DNA of 64,000 bases from Cellvibrionaceae bacterium (lineage in GTDB: Bacteria; Pseudomonadota; Gammaproteobacteria; Pseudomonadales; Cellvibrionaceae). The position numbers and the translations under genes were made by a program. This document shows positions 1-9,000 of the stretch, piece by piece. Every line of letters begins with the position of its first letter. The stretch's first letter is position 1. Below the pieces are notes generated by a model that saw nothing but the letters and a program-made list of their open reading frames with translations, had not been told where the DNA came from and did not search any database. The DNA lies in the NCBI GenBank assembly GCA_028281575.1, contig JANQJP010000027.1, forward strand, positions 1 through 64,000, written 5' to 3'.

Positions 1-97
1 CGACGACTGCATGGATGCAGGAGGTAGAATAACGCAGGAGCAGTTATCGACGACTGCATGGATGCAGGAGGTAGAATAACGCAGGAGCAGTTATCGA
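1..97. repeat. Tandem 47-bp repeat with internal CATGGATG hairpin
   Basis: Two identical 47-bp units lie head to tail (1-47 and 48-94), followed by 3 bases of a third; the left edge is cut by the window. Each unit contains the imperfect palindrome CTGCATGGATGCAG and ends with ACGCAGGAGCAGTTAT. A related single copy occurs inside the MITE at about 3750-3800, where the hairpin reads CTACATGGATGTAG, so both arms changed together. No spacers separate the units, so this is not a CRISPR array. Function unknown. Confidence 0.85.
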
Positions 98-398
98 GAG
101 GAATTGACGGAGCTACAGGGGGGGAGCGGATTAAAGCGAAGCACTGCTTCGCTCCGCGTAACGACCCTTATCTATGATTTTGGGCCGGTCTTGCTTGCAG
201 GTATTCATGCGCTTTTTGAACATATCACCGGCGCGCAAACGATTCGAAGGCACCTATTCTGAATTTTCTAAGCTAAATATGCTACGAATTACATATACTA
301 AATAAGCTTTTCGTCGCCGAATAACCGATTCTAAAAATTGATTGGTCCGATCGACAAAGCTCTATAATATATCGGTAAATAATAAAACGGCTCGAATT
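98..398. other. Intergenic region with a perfect short palindrome
   Basis: No gene is visible. The stretch holds a perfect inverted repeat with 9-base arms, AGCGAAGCA and TGCTTCGCT, around one C (135-153), without a following T run. An AT-rich stretch (about 255-345) precedes the MscS-type gene and may contain its promoter, but I could not identify convincing -35/-10 boxes. Confidence 0.5.
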
Positions 399-1457
399 AT
401 GGATGAGATGCTTAAAAAGCTAATTAGCTTTGGCGAGGCTGGTCTACCGGCGCTTGCTACATTTTTAGCGACACTAGTTGTCCTGTGGTTTATCAATTCG
501 CAAAAACGCGTCCATGCAAATATACGCGGCAGCCGTTATGGCAATCAAATCATCAGTCTTTTCGTAGGAATACTCGGACTTATAAGCGTTATTCTGGTAT
601 TACCAGTAAACGACAATTTACGCGGCCAATTACTCACACTACTCGGTTTGTTGCTCACCGCAATCATCACACTTTCATCTACAACTGTCGCTGCAAATGC
701 AATGGCCGGATTTATGTTGCATACGCTTAAGAAATTTCGCCCTGGTGACTTTATCTGCGTGGGTGAGCACTTTGGCCGCGTGACTGAACAGGACTTGTTT
801 CATACCGAAATCCAAACCGAGGATCGTGACCTTACAACGCTGCCAAACACTTACCTGGTTAACAATCCATATAAAGTCGTCCACGCGAGTGGAACAATCG
901 TATCGGCTTCTGTATCGCTTGGTTACGATGTCGATCAGCGCTTTATTGAAAAACTATTGAAAGAAGCCGCACTGGAATCTGGTTTGGAAGAACCCTTTGT
1001 TTATGTCACAGAACTCGCGGACTTTTCTGCTCATTACCGCGTGTGTGGTTTTTTGAAGGAAGTAAAGCAACTCATTTCCGTTCGATCGGAATTGCGTCGA
1101 AAAATGCTCGACCACTTACACAGTGGCGGCATAGAAATCGTTTCGCCAAACTTTATGAACCAAAGAGTACTAGAAAAAAACAAATTCATTCCTCCAGTAC
1201 GCTCTCACGAACACGAGGAGAGCGATAGGCTTCCGGAAGAAACTGTTTTCGATAAAGCAGAAAAAGCGCAGCAAATCGAACTGTTAAAAGATACCTACGC
1301 TGAATTAAAACAAGAGGTGGCCGCTCTCGACGAAAAATTGTCAAATACAAAAGACGAGTCCCGAGAACAACTAGCGAAGGAAGTCGAACGCAAAACGCGA
1401 AGGCTACAAGCAATCAAAAAAGTTATTGGTAACGTCTCACCCAATAAAAAGGCTTGA
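399..1457 (+). CDS. MscS-type small-conductance mechanosensitive channel family protein
   Basis: Likely an inner-membrane channel of the MscS superfamily, which releases solutes on hypo-osmotic shock. The protein starts with hydrophobic helices (about residues 10-30, 50-70 and 80-115). The last carries the Ala/Gly-rich pore-helix pattern ending in AANAMAGFMLHTLKKFRPGD, the join to the MscS beta domain. The C-terminal third is a charged, probably coiled-coil tail. I chose ATG 399 over the longer TTG start at 342 because it begins just before the first hydrophobic segment; the ribosome site is weak either way. About 352 residues, somewhat longer than E. coli MscS because of the tail. It stands alone and ends in a strong terminator. 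Family assignment is good; the gated solute is unknown. Confidence 0.75.
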   Translation: MDEMLKKLISFGEAGLPALATFLATLVVLWFINSQKRVHANIRGSRYGNQIISLFVGILGLISVILVLPVNDNLRGQLLTLLGLLLTAIITLSSTTVAANAMAGFMLHTLKKFRPGDFICVGEHFGRVTEQDLFHTEIQTEDRDLTTLPNTYLVNNPYKVVHASGTIVSASVSLGYDVDQRFIEKLLKEAALESGLEEPFVYVTELADFSAHYRVCGFLKEVKQLISVRSELRRKMLDHLHSGGIEIVSPNFMNQRVLEKNKFIPPVRSHEHEESDRLPEETVFDKAEKAQQIELLKDTYAELKQEVAALDEKLSNTKDESREQLAKEVERKTRRLQAIKKVIGNVSPNKKA

Positions 1458-1500
1458 ACGAAACGTACAGATTAACCCTGTACGCTCCGTTCAAGATAAA
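1453..1500 (+). terminator. Rho-independent terminator after the MscS-type gene
   Basis: A long hairpin has outer arms CTTGAACG/CGTTCAAG (1453-1460 and 1488-1495) and inner arms CGTACAG/CTGTACG, and is followed by an A-rich stretch. It overlaps the stop codon of the channel gene and lies 11 bases before the end of the convergent unknown gene, so it may serve both strands. Confidence 0.7.
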
Positions 1501-1505
1501 AAAAG

Positions 1506-1940
1506 CTACGCAATTTTCGCTTCGTAAAGCGGTATGGGTTCCAAGTCGGGCGCTATATATCTGGCACGAGCTTGTTCAGACTCAATGACTTCGCAACTGT
1601 AATGAGACGACATAATATTCTTATCTAATAAAATCTCATTTGAGCGAATAAATTCGTTGGATGACTGGCTTGGCGATGACGTATGCATAAAATGTTTTAC
1701 GGCAAGTAACCAGGCATAGGTCATAGTCGCGTGGTACTTCGACGGTTCTGCGCCGACGTGCTTCAGAAATCGAAGCAGACAGCCTCTCATAATTTCATAG
1801 GCCTCATCGACCGTGTACTTCGCCAATAAGATGTAAGCGAGGCGCAAATGCTCACGATGGCGGAACCTGTCAGTACCTAAATGACAGCGCGCAAAGGACG
1901 TTAAAAAAACCTGATCTTCATAGGATATCTTGTGTCTCAT
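1506..1940 (-). CDS. Conserved-looking hypothetical protein
   Basis: I do not recognise this gene with certainty. The predicted soluble protein has 144 residues when started at the ATG at 1940; a 20-residue upstream extension (to 2000) looks unlike protein and is left out. It contains a histidine-rich segment, FRHREHLRLAYILL (about residues 25-38), then predicted helices rich in aromatic and basic residues, with no signal peptide or membrane segment. Similar FxHxxHLRLA segments occur in small bacterial proteins of unknown function. It stands alone and converges on the MscS-type gene. Codon use looks like its neighbours. Confidence 0.6.
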   Translation of the reverse strand: MRHKISYEDQVFLTSFARCHLGTDRFRHREHLRLAYILLAKYTVDEAYEIMRGCLLRFLKHVGAEPSKYHATMTYAWLLAVKHFMHTSSPSQSSNEFIRSNEILLDKNIMSSHYSCEVIESEQARARYIAPDLEPIPLYEAKIA

Positions 1941-2519
1941 GGTGTTCAATGACCGGACATTTATTATTTTTACCTGAGGGCCAGGGCCCCAACAAAGCAC
2001 TTACAGAGGCCGATTATGATGAAGGGGCTGAACCTTGTCTGCTAAACACGTCAACTTTGCGACAAGCCGCGCTAAAAGGCGACAGGCTGTCGATATTCAC
2101 GCAAACCACTATTAACAGTCTCTCTTGACAGAGCTGTATAAGGCTCGCGTGTCTATCGACACCTGACAACATAAGTCGAAGATACAGAGTCATGCCAACC
2201 CCTGTCAGTCTGACCTAAAAACGAAAACAGCTCGAACAAAATAACACGGCATAGTGTACGTCAAAGTGCCTACTCGACGTATTCACCGGCTGCCTTATCT
2301 CAATGCGCTTCGGTATTGGCTTAAGTTTTTGCTAGGATCTGGCCTCGTAACGAGTTACTGCATGGATGTTTGATCCATCTCATATCGATTGCTGTACAAC
2401 TGCGCACTCGGGGCTCAAAATGACGTATGCAGCATATGCTTTACTATGCTGGTCTAACCGCTTTTGCGCAATGACGCGCTAACGTATTTAGCTAGTGATT
2501 ACCTGGAAATATAAGCGTA
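1941..2519. other. Intergenic region of about 580 bp without a recognisable gene
   Basis: No open frame with protein-like character is seen on either strand. A short CTGCATGGATG string at 2359-2369 matches the hairpin core of the repeat at the window start, but the rest of the unit is missing. The sequence could be the remains of a decayed gene or repeats. It must also contain the promoter of the efflux adaptor gene, which I could not locate. Confidence 0.4.
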
Positions 2520-3650
2520 ATGAATACCGCCAATCTCAATACTCCCCTGATCGCTATCTCCGTATTAACGGTTCTTGTGGGCCTTATCTGGGGCATAAAA
2601 ACAGTACAGACAAACGCAGAGCAAAAGGCCGCAGCCAATTTCGCGCCACCACCTTCAGCGGTGAACGTTTTTACCGTGGAAAAACAAAACTGGTCGCGCA
2701 GCCTGTCGTCCGTCGGTACGGTCCGCGCTGAAGAGGGAATCACTGTGCTCGCGGAGGTTGCGGGTCGCGTCGAAAATATTCATTTCCGCTCCGGCGATAC
2801 TGTCGAGGCAGGTTCGCTGCTACTGGAGCAGGATAGCGGTAACGAATTCGCACAACTCGCTTCGGCCAAAGCACGTTTGCGTCTGGCAGAGTCGAACTAC
2901 GAAAGAATCGCTCGCCTGCGCAAACAGAAAACGGTGTCCGAGAGCCAATTCGAATCCGCTAAACAGGAGCTTGATAGCGCAATTGCCGAAGTGAAGGACT
3001 TAGAAAGTTCGCTTGAAAAGAAAAAAATCCGCGCACCATTTAGCGGACGCTTGGGCATTCGCAAAGTTGATTTGGGTGAGGACCTGCAAGTAGGCACCCC
3101 AATCGTGGCTTTGCAAGCACACGACAGTCTGAACGTAAATTTCACAATTCCGCAACGCTGGCTGTCGCTGGTTCAGCCGGGCCTGGACGTGCACGTCAAT
3201 ATGATTGAAATAAAAGATACTATCGTCAGCGGAAAAATAAATGCCGTCGGTGCCGAAGTGAATGAAATCACACGTAATATCGAAGTCCAAGCCCGCCTGG
3301 AAAATGCAGATGGCGCTCTCGTTCCCGGTATGGCGGTTGAAGTACGTGTCGCAATTCCCGAATCACGCGAGCACATAGTTGTGCCATCCACGGCCGTCGT
3401 TTATGCGCCATTCGGTGACACGGTTTTTGTTGTCGAAAAAAACGAGGAAACGGGGCAACTCCACGCACGACAACAATTTATAAAAATTGCGCAACGGCGC
3501 GGCGACTTTGTTTCGATTGAAGCCGGTTTGTCGGGCGGCGAGCGGGTTGCAAGTTCCGGCGCGTTCAAGCTTTTTAACGGCCAGAACGTGGTGATATCCG
3601 ATCAAGAAGAAACTGTTTATAGCCTGAACCCCCAACCCAACGACACCTAG
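2520..3650 (+). CDS. RND efflux periplasmic adaptor (membrane fusion protein)
   Basis: Periplasmic adaptor of the AcrA/MexA class, which joins an inner-membrane RND pump to an outer-membrane channel. The 376-residue protein has an N-terminal hydrophobic anchor (about 10-27). It then has a split biotinyl-lipoyl domain (AGRVENIHFRSGDTVEAGSL near 80-100, and IRAPFSGRLGIRK near 165-180), a helical hairpin between the halves (about 105-160), and beta-barrel and membrane-proximal domains. The start lies only a few bases after GGAAATATAAGCGTA, a weak ribosome site. The pump gene that normally follows an adaptor is absent: the stop codon TAG is directly followed by a MITE and then rbfA. Substrate unknown. 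Confidence 0.85.
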   Translation: MNTANLNTPLIAISVLTVLVGLIWGIKTVQTNAEQKAAANFAPPPSAVNVFTVEKQNWSRSLSSVGTVRAEEGITVLAEVAGRVENIHFRSGDTVEAGSLLLEQDSGNEFAQLASAKARLRLAESNYERIARLRKQKTVSESQFESAKQELDSAIAEVKDLESSLEKKKIRAPFSGRLGIRKVDLGEDLQVGTPIVALQAHDSLNVNFTIPQRWLSLVQPGLDVHVNMIEIKDTIVSGKINAVGAEVNEITRNIEVQARLENADGALVPGMAVEVRVAIPESREHIVVPSTAVVYAPFGDTVFVVEKNEETGQLHARQQFIKIAQRRGDFVSIEAGLSGGERVASSGAFKLFNGQNVVISDQEETVYSLNPQPNDT

Positions 3651-3970
3651 GGCCTGTTGACACTAATTTGATCGCCACTGTTGTGACTGCACATGTGCCA
3701 ATCAAGGCGCAAGGAGAGTAGTTTGGTTATGCCAAATAAACGACGATTGCTACATGGATGTAGCTTATTAGAGCAACGCAGGAGCAGTTGCCGAGGGCCG
3801 GGTCAAAATTCCCCCCAGCCGCGTTGCCTATAGGACATAGGCAAGGGGCGAGAGCAGGAGCGGTAGCTTTGATATTCGCTCATGTGGGAGCAGCCACATC
3901 ACGCTCATATCGTCTTGCTGGAGAAAATTTTGGTCTCCGGCAGTGGCGATTGAATTAGTGGCAACAGGCC
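3651..3970. mobile_element. MITE of 320 bp with terminal inverted repeats and CTAG target duplication
   Basis: The left end GGCCTGTTGACACTAATT matches the reverse complement of the right end, GGCCTGTTGCCACTAATT. The inverted repeats run about 30 bp with three mismatches. The element is flanked on both sides by CTAG (3647-3650 and 3971-3974), consistent with a 4-bp target duplication. The left CTAG contains the stop codon of the efflux adaptor. The interior has no credible transposase frame but carries one copy of the CATGGATG hairpin repeat seen at the window start. The right end stops 16 bp before rbfA. YTAR duplications are known for a subgroup of IS5-family elements, so mobilisation by such a transposase is inferred. 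Confidence 0.85.
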
Positions 3971-3986
3971 CTAGGCGAGACGCGAC

Positions 3987-4367
3987 ATGCCGAGAGAATT
4001 TAAACGCGCCGACCGCGTTGCAGATGCTATGCAACGCAGTATTGCAGGCATTCTGCGCAGTGAGATTCGCGACCCACGCATTGGTATGGCGAATATCAAC
4101 GCCGTTCACGTGCCAAATGACCTCTCCACAGCCAAGGTCTTCGTTACCTTTATCGGTATGGACGAGCAGCAAAAGATCGATGATGCCGTAGTCGCATTAA
4201 ATGAGGCGGCAGGCTTTATTCGCTCATTGCTCGCGCGCGAAGTCAGGATGCGTGCCGTACCGCGCTTGGTATTTGTTTATGATCGTGTGGCGGTCGAGGG
4301 GCAAACGCTCTCTAGCCTTATCGATAACGCTATTGCCAGCGACGAAGCAAAAAAAAATGAGGGTTAG
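3987..4367 (+). CDS. rbfA: 30S ribosome-binding factor A
   Basis: RbfA is a small KH-type protein that binds the 30S subunit and helps 16S rRNA 5'-end maturation and cold adaptation. The 126-residue protein begins MPREFKRADRVADAMQRSI, the usual RbfA opening, and keeps the family pattern IRDPRIG near residue 27. It is followed after 6 bp by truB, the usual order. The gene that should precede it, infB, is missing; a MITE ends 16 bp upstream of the start codon. The sequence between the MITE and the ATG (GGCGAGACGCGAC) gives only a weak ribosome site, and promoter sequences from upstream have been replaced. Confidence 0.93.
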   Translation: MPREFKRADRVADAMQRSIAGILRSEIRDPRIGMANINAVHVPNDLSTAKVFVTFIGMDEQQKIDDAVVALNEAAGFIRSLLAREVRMRAVPRLVFVYDRVAVEGQTLSSLIDNAIASDEAKKNEG

Positions 4368-4373
4368 GCGCGC

Positions 4374-5312
4374 ATGGGGCGTCGCAGAAAGTTTGGTCGC
4401 AAACTGAATGGCGTGTTGCTCGTTCGCAAGCCAGCGGGGCTGACGTCGAACGCTGTGCTGCAGCAGGCAAAGCGGCTTTTTTTTGCTGAGAAAGCGGGCC
4501 ATACCGGGGCGCTCGACCCCCTGGCTACAGGTGTTCTGCCACTATGTTTCGGCGAAGCGACGAAATTTTCACAGTATCTGCTCGATGCAGACAAGGTCTA
4601 TCTGAGTACCTTCGAACTGGGCGTCGCGACAGATACCGCTGATGCGGATGGTGAAGTGTTGCAGGTCTGCTCAGCGGCAGACATCGACGAGCGCAGGGTG
4701 CTCGCGGCGATGAAGCCTTACCTGGGGCAGATTGCACAAACGCCACCGATGTATTCGGCGATAAAACAAAATGGTCAACCGCTGTACAAGCTTGCCAGGC
4801 AGGGGATTAAAGTCGATAGAGCGGCACGTGATGTCACGATGTATGACTACCAGATGCTGGATTTCACATCTGGCGATCAACCCCAAATACGCGTCAGGAT
4901 TCACTGCAGTAAGGGCACTTACATCAGAAGTTTGGCGGCAGATTTGGGAGAAGATCTGGGTGTTGGCGCGAGAGTACTCAGCCTGCATCGCGAACAGGCA
5001 GGTCCGTTTAGCGATGAAGATGCACTGGACTTGAATGACCTCGAGTATGAAAGAGGCGCCGATCGCGCAGAAGTCCTCGATCACCATTTACTGCCGATGG
5101 ACGCGCCAGTAGCGGGGTTAGAAGCAATTAAGATTGACGATGACAGCGGCTTCTATTTTGGTCGAGGTCAGGCAATTATGGATACGCGGGTCTATCAAAT
5201 TGGCGGCGAAGGTGATACCGTGCGCGTTTTTGAAGAATCTGGACGTTTTCTCGGCTTGGCTGAGATCACTGACGATGGCTGCTTAGCGCCCAAGCGCTTG
5301 GTGGTTTATTAA
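4374..5312 (+). CDS. truB: tRNA pseudouridine(55) synthase
   Basis: Converts U55 in the T-loop of tRNAs to pseudouridine. The 312-residue length is normal. The N-terminal catalytic domain opens with NGVLLVRKPAGLTS and holds the active-site aspartate in GHTGALDPLATG (Asp48). The RNA-contact motif CSKGTYIRSLAADLG follows near residue 180. A C-terminal PUA-like domain ends the protein. It lies 6 bp after rbfA and is probably co-transcribed with it; a short hairpin follows before rpsO. Confidence 0.95.
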   Translation: MGRRRKFGRKLNGVLLVRKPAGLTSNAVLQQAKRLFFAEKAGHTGALDPLATGVLPLCFGEATKFSQYLLDADKVYLSTFELGVATDTADADGEVLQVCSAADIDERRVLAAMKPYLGQIAQTPPMYSAIKQNGQPLYKLARQGIKVDRAARDVTMYDYQMLDFTSGDQPQIRVRIHCSKGTYIRSLAADLGEDLGVGARVLSLHREQAGPFSDEDALDLNDLEYERGADRAEVLDHHLLPMDAPVAGLEAIKIDDDSGFYFGRGQAIMDTRVYQIGGEGDTVRVFEESGRFLGLAEITDDGCLAPKRLVVY

Positions 5313-5316
5313 CCAG

Positions 5317-5339
5317 CGCGCGCTTATGCGCGTGTTTTT
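5317..5339 (+). terminator. Probable terminator after truB
   Basis: A GC-rich hairpin, CGCGC-TTAT-GCGCG (5319-5332), is followed by GTGTTTTT. It begins a few bases after the truB stop codon and would reduce read-through into rpsO. Confidence 0.5.
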
Positions 5340-5340
5340 G

Positions 5341-5425
5341 GTGACGACCTACCTGTAAATATGCACGGGTAGGCCGTATTCATTCCGGCGTATGCCGGTG
5401 TGCATATTAATTGAAATGAGGTAAA
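5341..5425 (+). promoter_or_regulatory. Structured leader upstream of rpsO
   Basis: The 100 bases before rpsO contain nested inverted repeats: CCTACC paired with GGGTAGG, and AATATGCA paired with TGCATATT. In E. coli, S15 represses its own mRNA by binding a leader pseudoknot at the ribosome site, so a similar role is plausible here. I see the repeats only; autoregulation is inferred. The ribosome site ATGAGG lies 8 bases before the start codon. Confidence 0.35.
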
Positions 5426-5429
5426 ACGA

Positions 5430-5699
5430 ATGGCTTTGGACAAGCTGGAAAAAGAAGCAATTATTGCTGAGTACAAAAGTGCTGACGGCGACACGGGATC
5501 AACTGAAGTTCAGGTGGCTTTGTTGACGGCAAATATCAACAAACTCCAGGAACATTTTGCAGATCATAAAAAGGATAACCACAGTCGTCGGGGTTTGATT
5601 CGCATGGTGAATCAACGTCGAAAATTGCTAGATTACTTAAAACGTAAAGACCTTAATCGCTATGCCGCGCTGATTCAGAAGTTAGGCCTGCGTCGATAA
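5430..5699 (+). CDS. rpsO: 30S ribosomal protein S15
   Basis: Primary-binding protein of the small subunit central domain that also forms an intersubunit bridge. The 89-residue length matches the family. It contains the conserved segment [16 protein letters not shown] and the rRNA-binding region [11 protein letters not shown], and ends [12 protein letters not shown]. It sits between truB and pnp, as in most gammaproteobacteria, with a large hairpin immediately downstream. Confidence 0.97.
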   Translation: MALDKLEKEAIIAEYKSADGDTGSTEVQVALLTANINKLQEHFADHKKDNHSRRGLIRMVNQRRKLLDYLKRKDLNRYAALIQKLGLRR

Positions 5700-5708
5700 G
5701 GAACTGCG

Positions 5709-5776
5709 AGTGCCTGCTGACATGTACCTGTGCGCATAATATCTGCGCAGAGGCACATGTTGAGCAGGCACTTTTG
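5709..5776 (+). terminator. rpsO terminator / pnp leader processing hairpin
   Basis: A long stem pairs AGTGCCTGCT (5709-5718) with AGCAGGCACT (5763-5772). Inner ACATGT/ACATGT and TGCGCA/TGCGCA arms extend it, and TTTT follows. In E. coli the equivalent region contains the rpsO terminator and the RNase III site through which PNPase controls its own mRNA. The structure here would suit both roles; the regulation is inferred. Confidence 0.65.
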
Positions 5777-5890
5777 CTAATGTACTCATGGCCCGATTGA
5801 GGATGATTGTAACGAGGGTCAGTTGAGATGAAGAGAAATAATCAACGTCAGAATTTAACGAATATAACGTATACAGGAAAGGGCTAAACA

Positions 5891-8098
5891 GTGAACCCCG
5901 TAAAAAAACAATTTCAATACGGTGATCAGACCGTAACTTTAGAAACAGGCAGAGTTGCCCGACAGGCCACTGGCGCCGTGATTGCCAGCGTAGGTGAAAC
6001 TTCCGTTCTGTGCACCGTAGTTGCAGCAAAGGAATCGGTTGAAGGGCAAGATTTTTTCCCGCTCTCCGTTCATTATCAAGAAAAATATTATGCTGCCGGG
6101 AAAATTCCGGGCGGTTTCTTAAAACGTGAAGCGCGTCCGTCTGAAAAAGAGACGCTCACGTCACGATTAATTGATCGGCCCATTCGCCCTCTTTTTCCGA
6201 AGGGTTTTCTCAATGAAGTTCAAGTGTTGTGCACTGTAGTATCTTCGGAAAAAACAGTGGATCCAGATATCGTGGCGATGATAGGAACTTCCGCGGCGCT
6301 GGCTATTTCGGGTATTCCGTTTAGCGGACCCATCGGTGCGGCGCGCGTTGGCTACAGTCAAGAACAAGGCTACTTACTCAATCCAAATTACGAAGTCTTA
6401 CAAGCGTCTGAACTCGATATGGTGGTTGCAGGTACCAAAGACGCCGTATTGATGGTGGAGTCAGAGGCGGCTGAGTTACCTGAAGATATTATGCTCGGCG
6501 CTGTGCTTTATGCGCATCAAGAAATGCAGGCGGTTGTTCAAGCCATTAATGAATTTAGCGCGGAAGCCGGTAAACCCGCGTGGGAGTGGGCTGCGCCAGA
6601 AATTAACGAGTCTCTCAAAACACAGCTTCAAGACAACTATGGTGAAAGCATTGCTGAAGCCTACCGCATTACAGATAAGATGGAACGCTATGCCAAGTTG
6701 AGCGATTTACGCGCTGCAGCTGCGGAAGCGCTGGTGGGTGAAGAAGCTGATGTAGATGCTGACGAAGTGAAAACAATGTTTGCGAAAATTGAAAAGCAAA
6801 CTGTTCGCCGCGCAGTCATTAGTGGTGAGCCACGTATCGATGGACGAGACAATAAAACGGTTCGCTCCCTGGCTGTGGAAGTGGGTGTCCTGCCCAAAGT
6901 CCACGGTTCGGCACTATTTACGCGCGGCGAAACCCAGGCGCTGGTTGTTGCAACGCTGGGTTCTGCACGCGATGCTCAAATCATTGATGCACTTGAAGGC
7001 GAGCGCAAAGATCCCTTTATGCTGCACTACAACTTCCCTCCATATTCGGTTGGTGAATGCGGTCGTATAGGCGCTACCGGGCGGCGTGAAATTGGCCACG
7101 GCCGCCTGGCGAGACGTGGCATTGCAGCGACCCTGCCCAGCCAGGAGGAATTTCCTTACGTCGTGCGTGTGGTCAGTGAAATCACTGAATCCAATGGTTC
7201 AAGCTCGATGGCATCGGTGTGTGGTTCGAGTCTGGCATTGATGGATGCCGGTGTTCCCATTAAGGCGCCTGTCGCTGGTATTGCCATGGGCCTGGTTAAA
7301 GAAGACGACGGCTACGCAGTGTTAACCGACATCCTGGGTGACGAAGACCACCTCGGTGATATGGACTTTAAAGTTGCTGGAACAGCGAACGGTGTTACGG
7401 CATTGCAGATGGATATTAAAATCGAAGGGATCGATGAAGAAATTATGGAAACCGCGCTTGAGCAGGCGCTGCAGGCGCGTTTGCATATTCTCGCTGAAAT
7501 GAACAAAGTCATCGATGTGCCGCGGGAAAAATTGTCAGAGAATGCTCCTCAGTTTTATCAAACTAAAATCGACCCGGATAAGATTCGCGATGTTATTGGT
7601 AAGGGCGGTGCGACTATCAGAGCGATTACTGAAGAAACGCAATGTTCCATTGATATTGAAGACGATGGTTCACTTAAAATTTATGCGCCAGACGGTGACG
7701 CGCTGCAACTTGCCATCGATAAAGTTGATGAGATTACAGCTGAGGCTGAAATCGGTGCAGTGTACAAAGGTACAGTCGCCCGTATTGTGGACTTCGGTGC
7801 TTTTGTCACCTTCCTGCCGGGCAAGGATGGTCTTGTCCATATCAGTCAAATAGCGCACGAGCGGGTTAAAAACGTGAGCGACTATTTGCAAGAGGGACAG
7901 GAAGTTGAAGTTAAGTGTTTGGACATCGATAACCGAGGCCGCATAAAACTTTCAATTAAAGACTTGCTCGACCCGCCAGCCGAGGCAGAAGAGGTCACTG
8001 AGAATGCCGTTGCGCAAGAAGCAGCTGCATCTGAGCCCGCTGTCGAAAATGCCGAAACCGCAGAACTGGATAGCACTGTGAATGAGGAAAGGGACTAA
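5891..8098 (+). CDS. pnp: Polyribonucleotide nucleotidyltransferase (PNPase)
   Basis: Phosphorolytic 3'-to-5' exoribonuclease, a core part of the RNA degradosome. The domains appear in the usual order: first RNase PH domain (about 10-145), helical linker, second RNase PH domain (about 310-490), KH domain with [12 protein letters not shown] (from about 553), and S1 domain with [13 protein letters not shown] (about 620-690). An Ala/Glu-rich acidic tail of some 40 residues makes it 735 residues, slightly longer than E. coli PNPase. The start is GTG behind AGGAAAGGGC. It follows rpsO across a large hairpin and ends in a strong terminator. Confidence 0.96.
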   Translation: MNPVKKQFQYGDQTVTLETGRVARQATGAVIASVGETSVLCTVVAAKESVEGQDFFPLSVHYQEKYYAAGKIPGGFLKREARPSEKETLTSRLIDRPIRPLFPKGFLNEVQVLCTVVSSEKTVDPDIVAMIGTSAALAISGIPFSGPIGAARVGYSQEQGYLLNPNYEVLQASELDMVVAGTKDAVLMVESEAAELPEDIMLGAVLYAHQEMQAVVQAINEFSAEAGKPAWEWAAPEINESLKTQLQDNYGESIAEAYRITDKMERYAKLSDLRAAAAEALVGEEADVDADEVKTMFAKIEKQTVRRAVISGEPRIDGRDNKTVRSLAVEVGVLPKVHGSALFTRGETQALVVATLGSARDAQIIDALEGERKDPFMLHYNFPPYSVGECGRIGATGRREIGHGRLARRGIAATLPSQEEFPYVVRVVSEITESNGSSSMASVCGSSLALMDAGVPIKAPVAGIAMGLVKEDDGYAVLTDILGDEDHLGDMDFKVAGTANGVTALQMDIKIEGIDEEIMETALEQALQARLHILAEMNKVIDVPREKLSENAPQFYQTKIDPDKIRDVIGKGGATIRAITEETQCSIDIEDDGSLKIYAPDGDALQLAIDKVDEITAEAEIGAVYKGTVARIVDFGAFVTFLPGKDGLVHISQIAHERVKNVSDYLQEGQEVEVKCLDIDNRGRIKLSIKDLLDPPAEAEEVTENAVAQEAAASEPAVENAETAELDSTVNEERD

Positions 8099-8127
8099 TT
8101 GGGTTCCGATTTTTTTTGCAAAAATTT

Positions 8128-8152
8128 AAAGCCCGCTAATGCGGGCTTTTTT
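8128..8152 (+). terminator. Rho-independent terminator after pnp
   Basis: AAAGCCCGC, the loop TAAT and GCGGGC are followed by six T. It lies 30 bp after the pnp stop and closes the rbfA-truB-rpsO-pnp unit before the outer membrane protein gene. Confidence 0.9.
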
Positions 8153-8166
8153 ATGGTGAGGAATTG

Positions 8167-8970
8167 ATGTTTCGCGTTTGCATTTCGCTATGTTTACTGT
8201 TTTTTTCCGGGACGCTTATTGCGCAGGAAACAAAACGACCTAAATGGGAGTTCGGTGCAGCGTTGGGTAGTCAGTATCTTGCCGATTACCGGGGTTCTGA
8301 TGAATATAACGGTAGAGCACTGGTCGTACCTTTTTTCGTATATCGAGGTGATCGTTTCAAGGTGGATCGTCGCGGTATTCGCGGGGACTTATTAAGCACG
8401 CCGCGCTGGGAAATTAATGTCAGTGGTGAAGTTTCTCTGAGTGGTGGCCGGGAAGACAATCAACGCAGAAACGGTATGCCCACGCTCGACAGCACGTTTG
8501 AGCTCGGTCCCTCGCTCAATATTAATTTGAGTGGTGACAGTTTTGATGAAGGGTGGTTGCTAAGACTACCTGTGCGGAGCGTAATTTCAGTCGGTGACGG
8601 CGTGGGTTATGTGGGCTATTTATTAAACCCTAAATTGACTTATACAAAAAACAATATCGGTCACGGATGGCGTTCATCGACCAGCGTGGGGCTGACCTAT
8701 GGCTCGGATGATTATCACGATTATTACTACAGTGTTGAGCCGCGTTTCGCCTTGGACGACCGTCCTGCTTTTGACGCCGGTGCAGGTTTTAGTGGTTTAT
8801 ATTTTAAAACAAGTATTGGTCGAAGGGTGGGATTGTGGCGCTATGGCATGAGTGTTCGCTACGACAATATTGGCGATGCGGCTTTTGCCGATAGCCCACT
8901 GGTCGAAACCGATCACTATTTTGCCGTGAGCATTCTGCTCGCCAGGTATTTTTGGGCTTCCGATAATTAA
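8167..8970 (+). CDS. MipA/OmpV family outer membrane protein
   Basis: Predicted outer membrane beta-barrel of the MipA/OmpV family; E. coli MipA is a scaffold linking a transglycosylase to PBP1b. The 267-residue precursor has a signal peptide (about 1-20, cleavage after LIAQ) and alternating beta-strand patterns throughout. It has the family opening FGAALGSQYLADYRGSDEY and ends in an aromatic-rich strand, ILLARYFWASDN. ATG 8167 is preferred to the in-frame TTG 8164 because GTGAGGA sits at the right distance. It converges on ubiB and lacks its own clear terminator. The family call is good; the ligand or partner is unknown. Confidence 0.82.
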   Translation: MFRVCISLCLLFFSGTLIAQETKRPKWEFGAALGSQYLADYRGSDEYNGRALVVPFFVYRGDRFKVDRRGIRGDLLSTPRWEINVSGEVSLSGGREDNQRRNGMPTLDSTFELGPSLNINLSGDSFDEGWLLRLPVRSVISVGDGVGYVGYLLNPKLTYTKNNIGHGWRSSTSVGLTYGSDDYHDYYYSVEPRFALDDRPAFDAGAGFSGLYFKTSIGRRVGLWRYGMSVRYDNIGDAAFADSPLVETDHYFAVSILLARYFWASDN

Positions 8971-9000
8971 CTTCAACGAGCCCTCTGGTATGGCTAAAAT

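Noticed and set aside
1..97. Tandem repeat as a CRISPR array
   Set aside because: The two units are contiguous with no unique spacers, and no cas genes are present.
3828..4172. 114-codon minus-strand frame overlapping the MITE and rbfA
   Set aside because: It crosses the MITE end into antisense rbfA, so it cannot be a transposase or an old gene.
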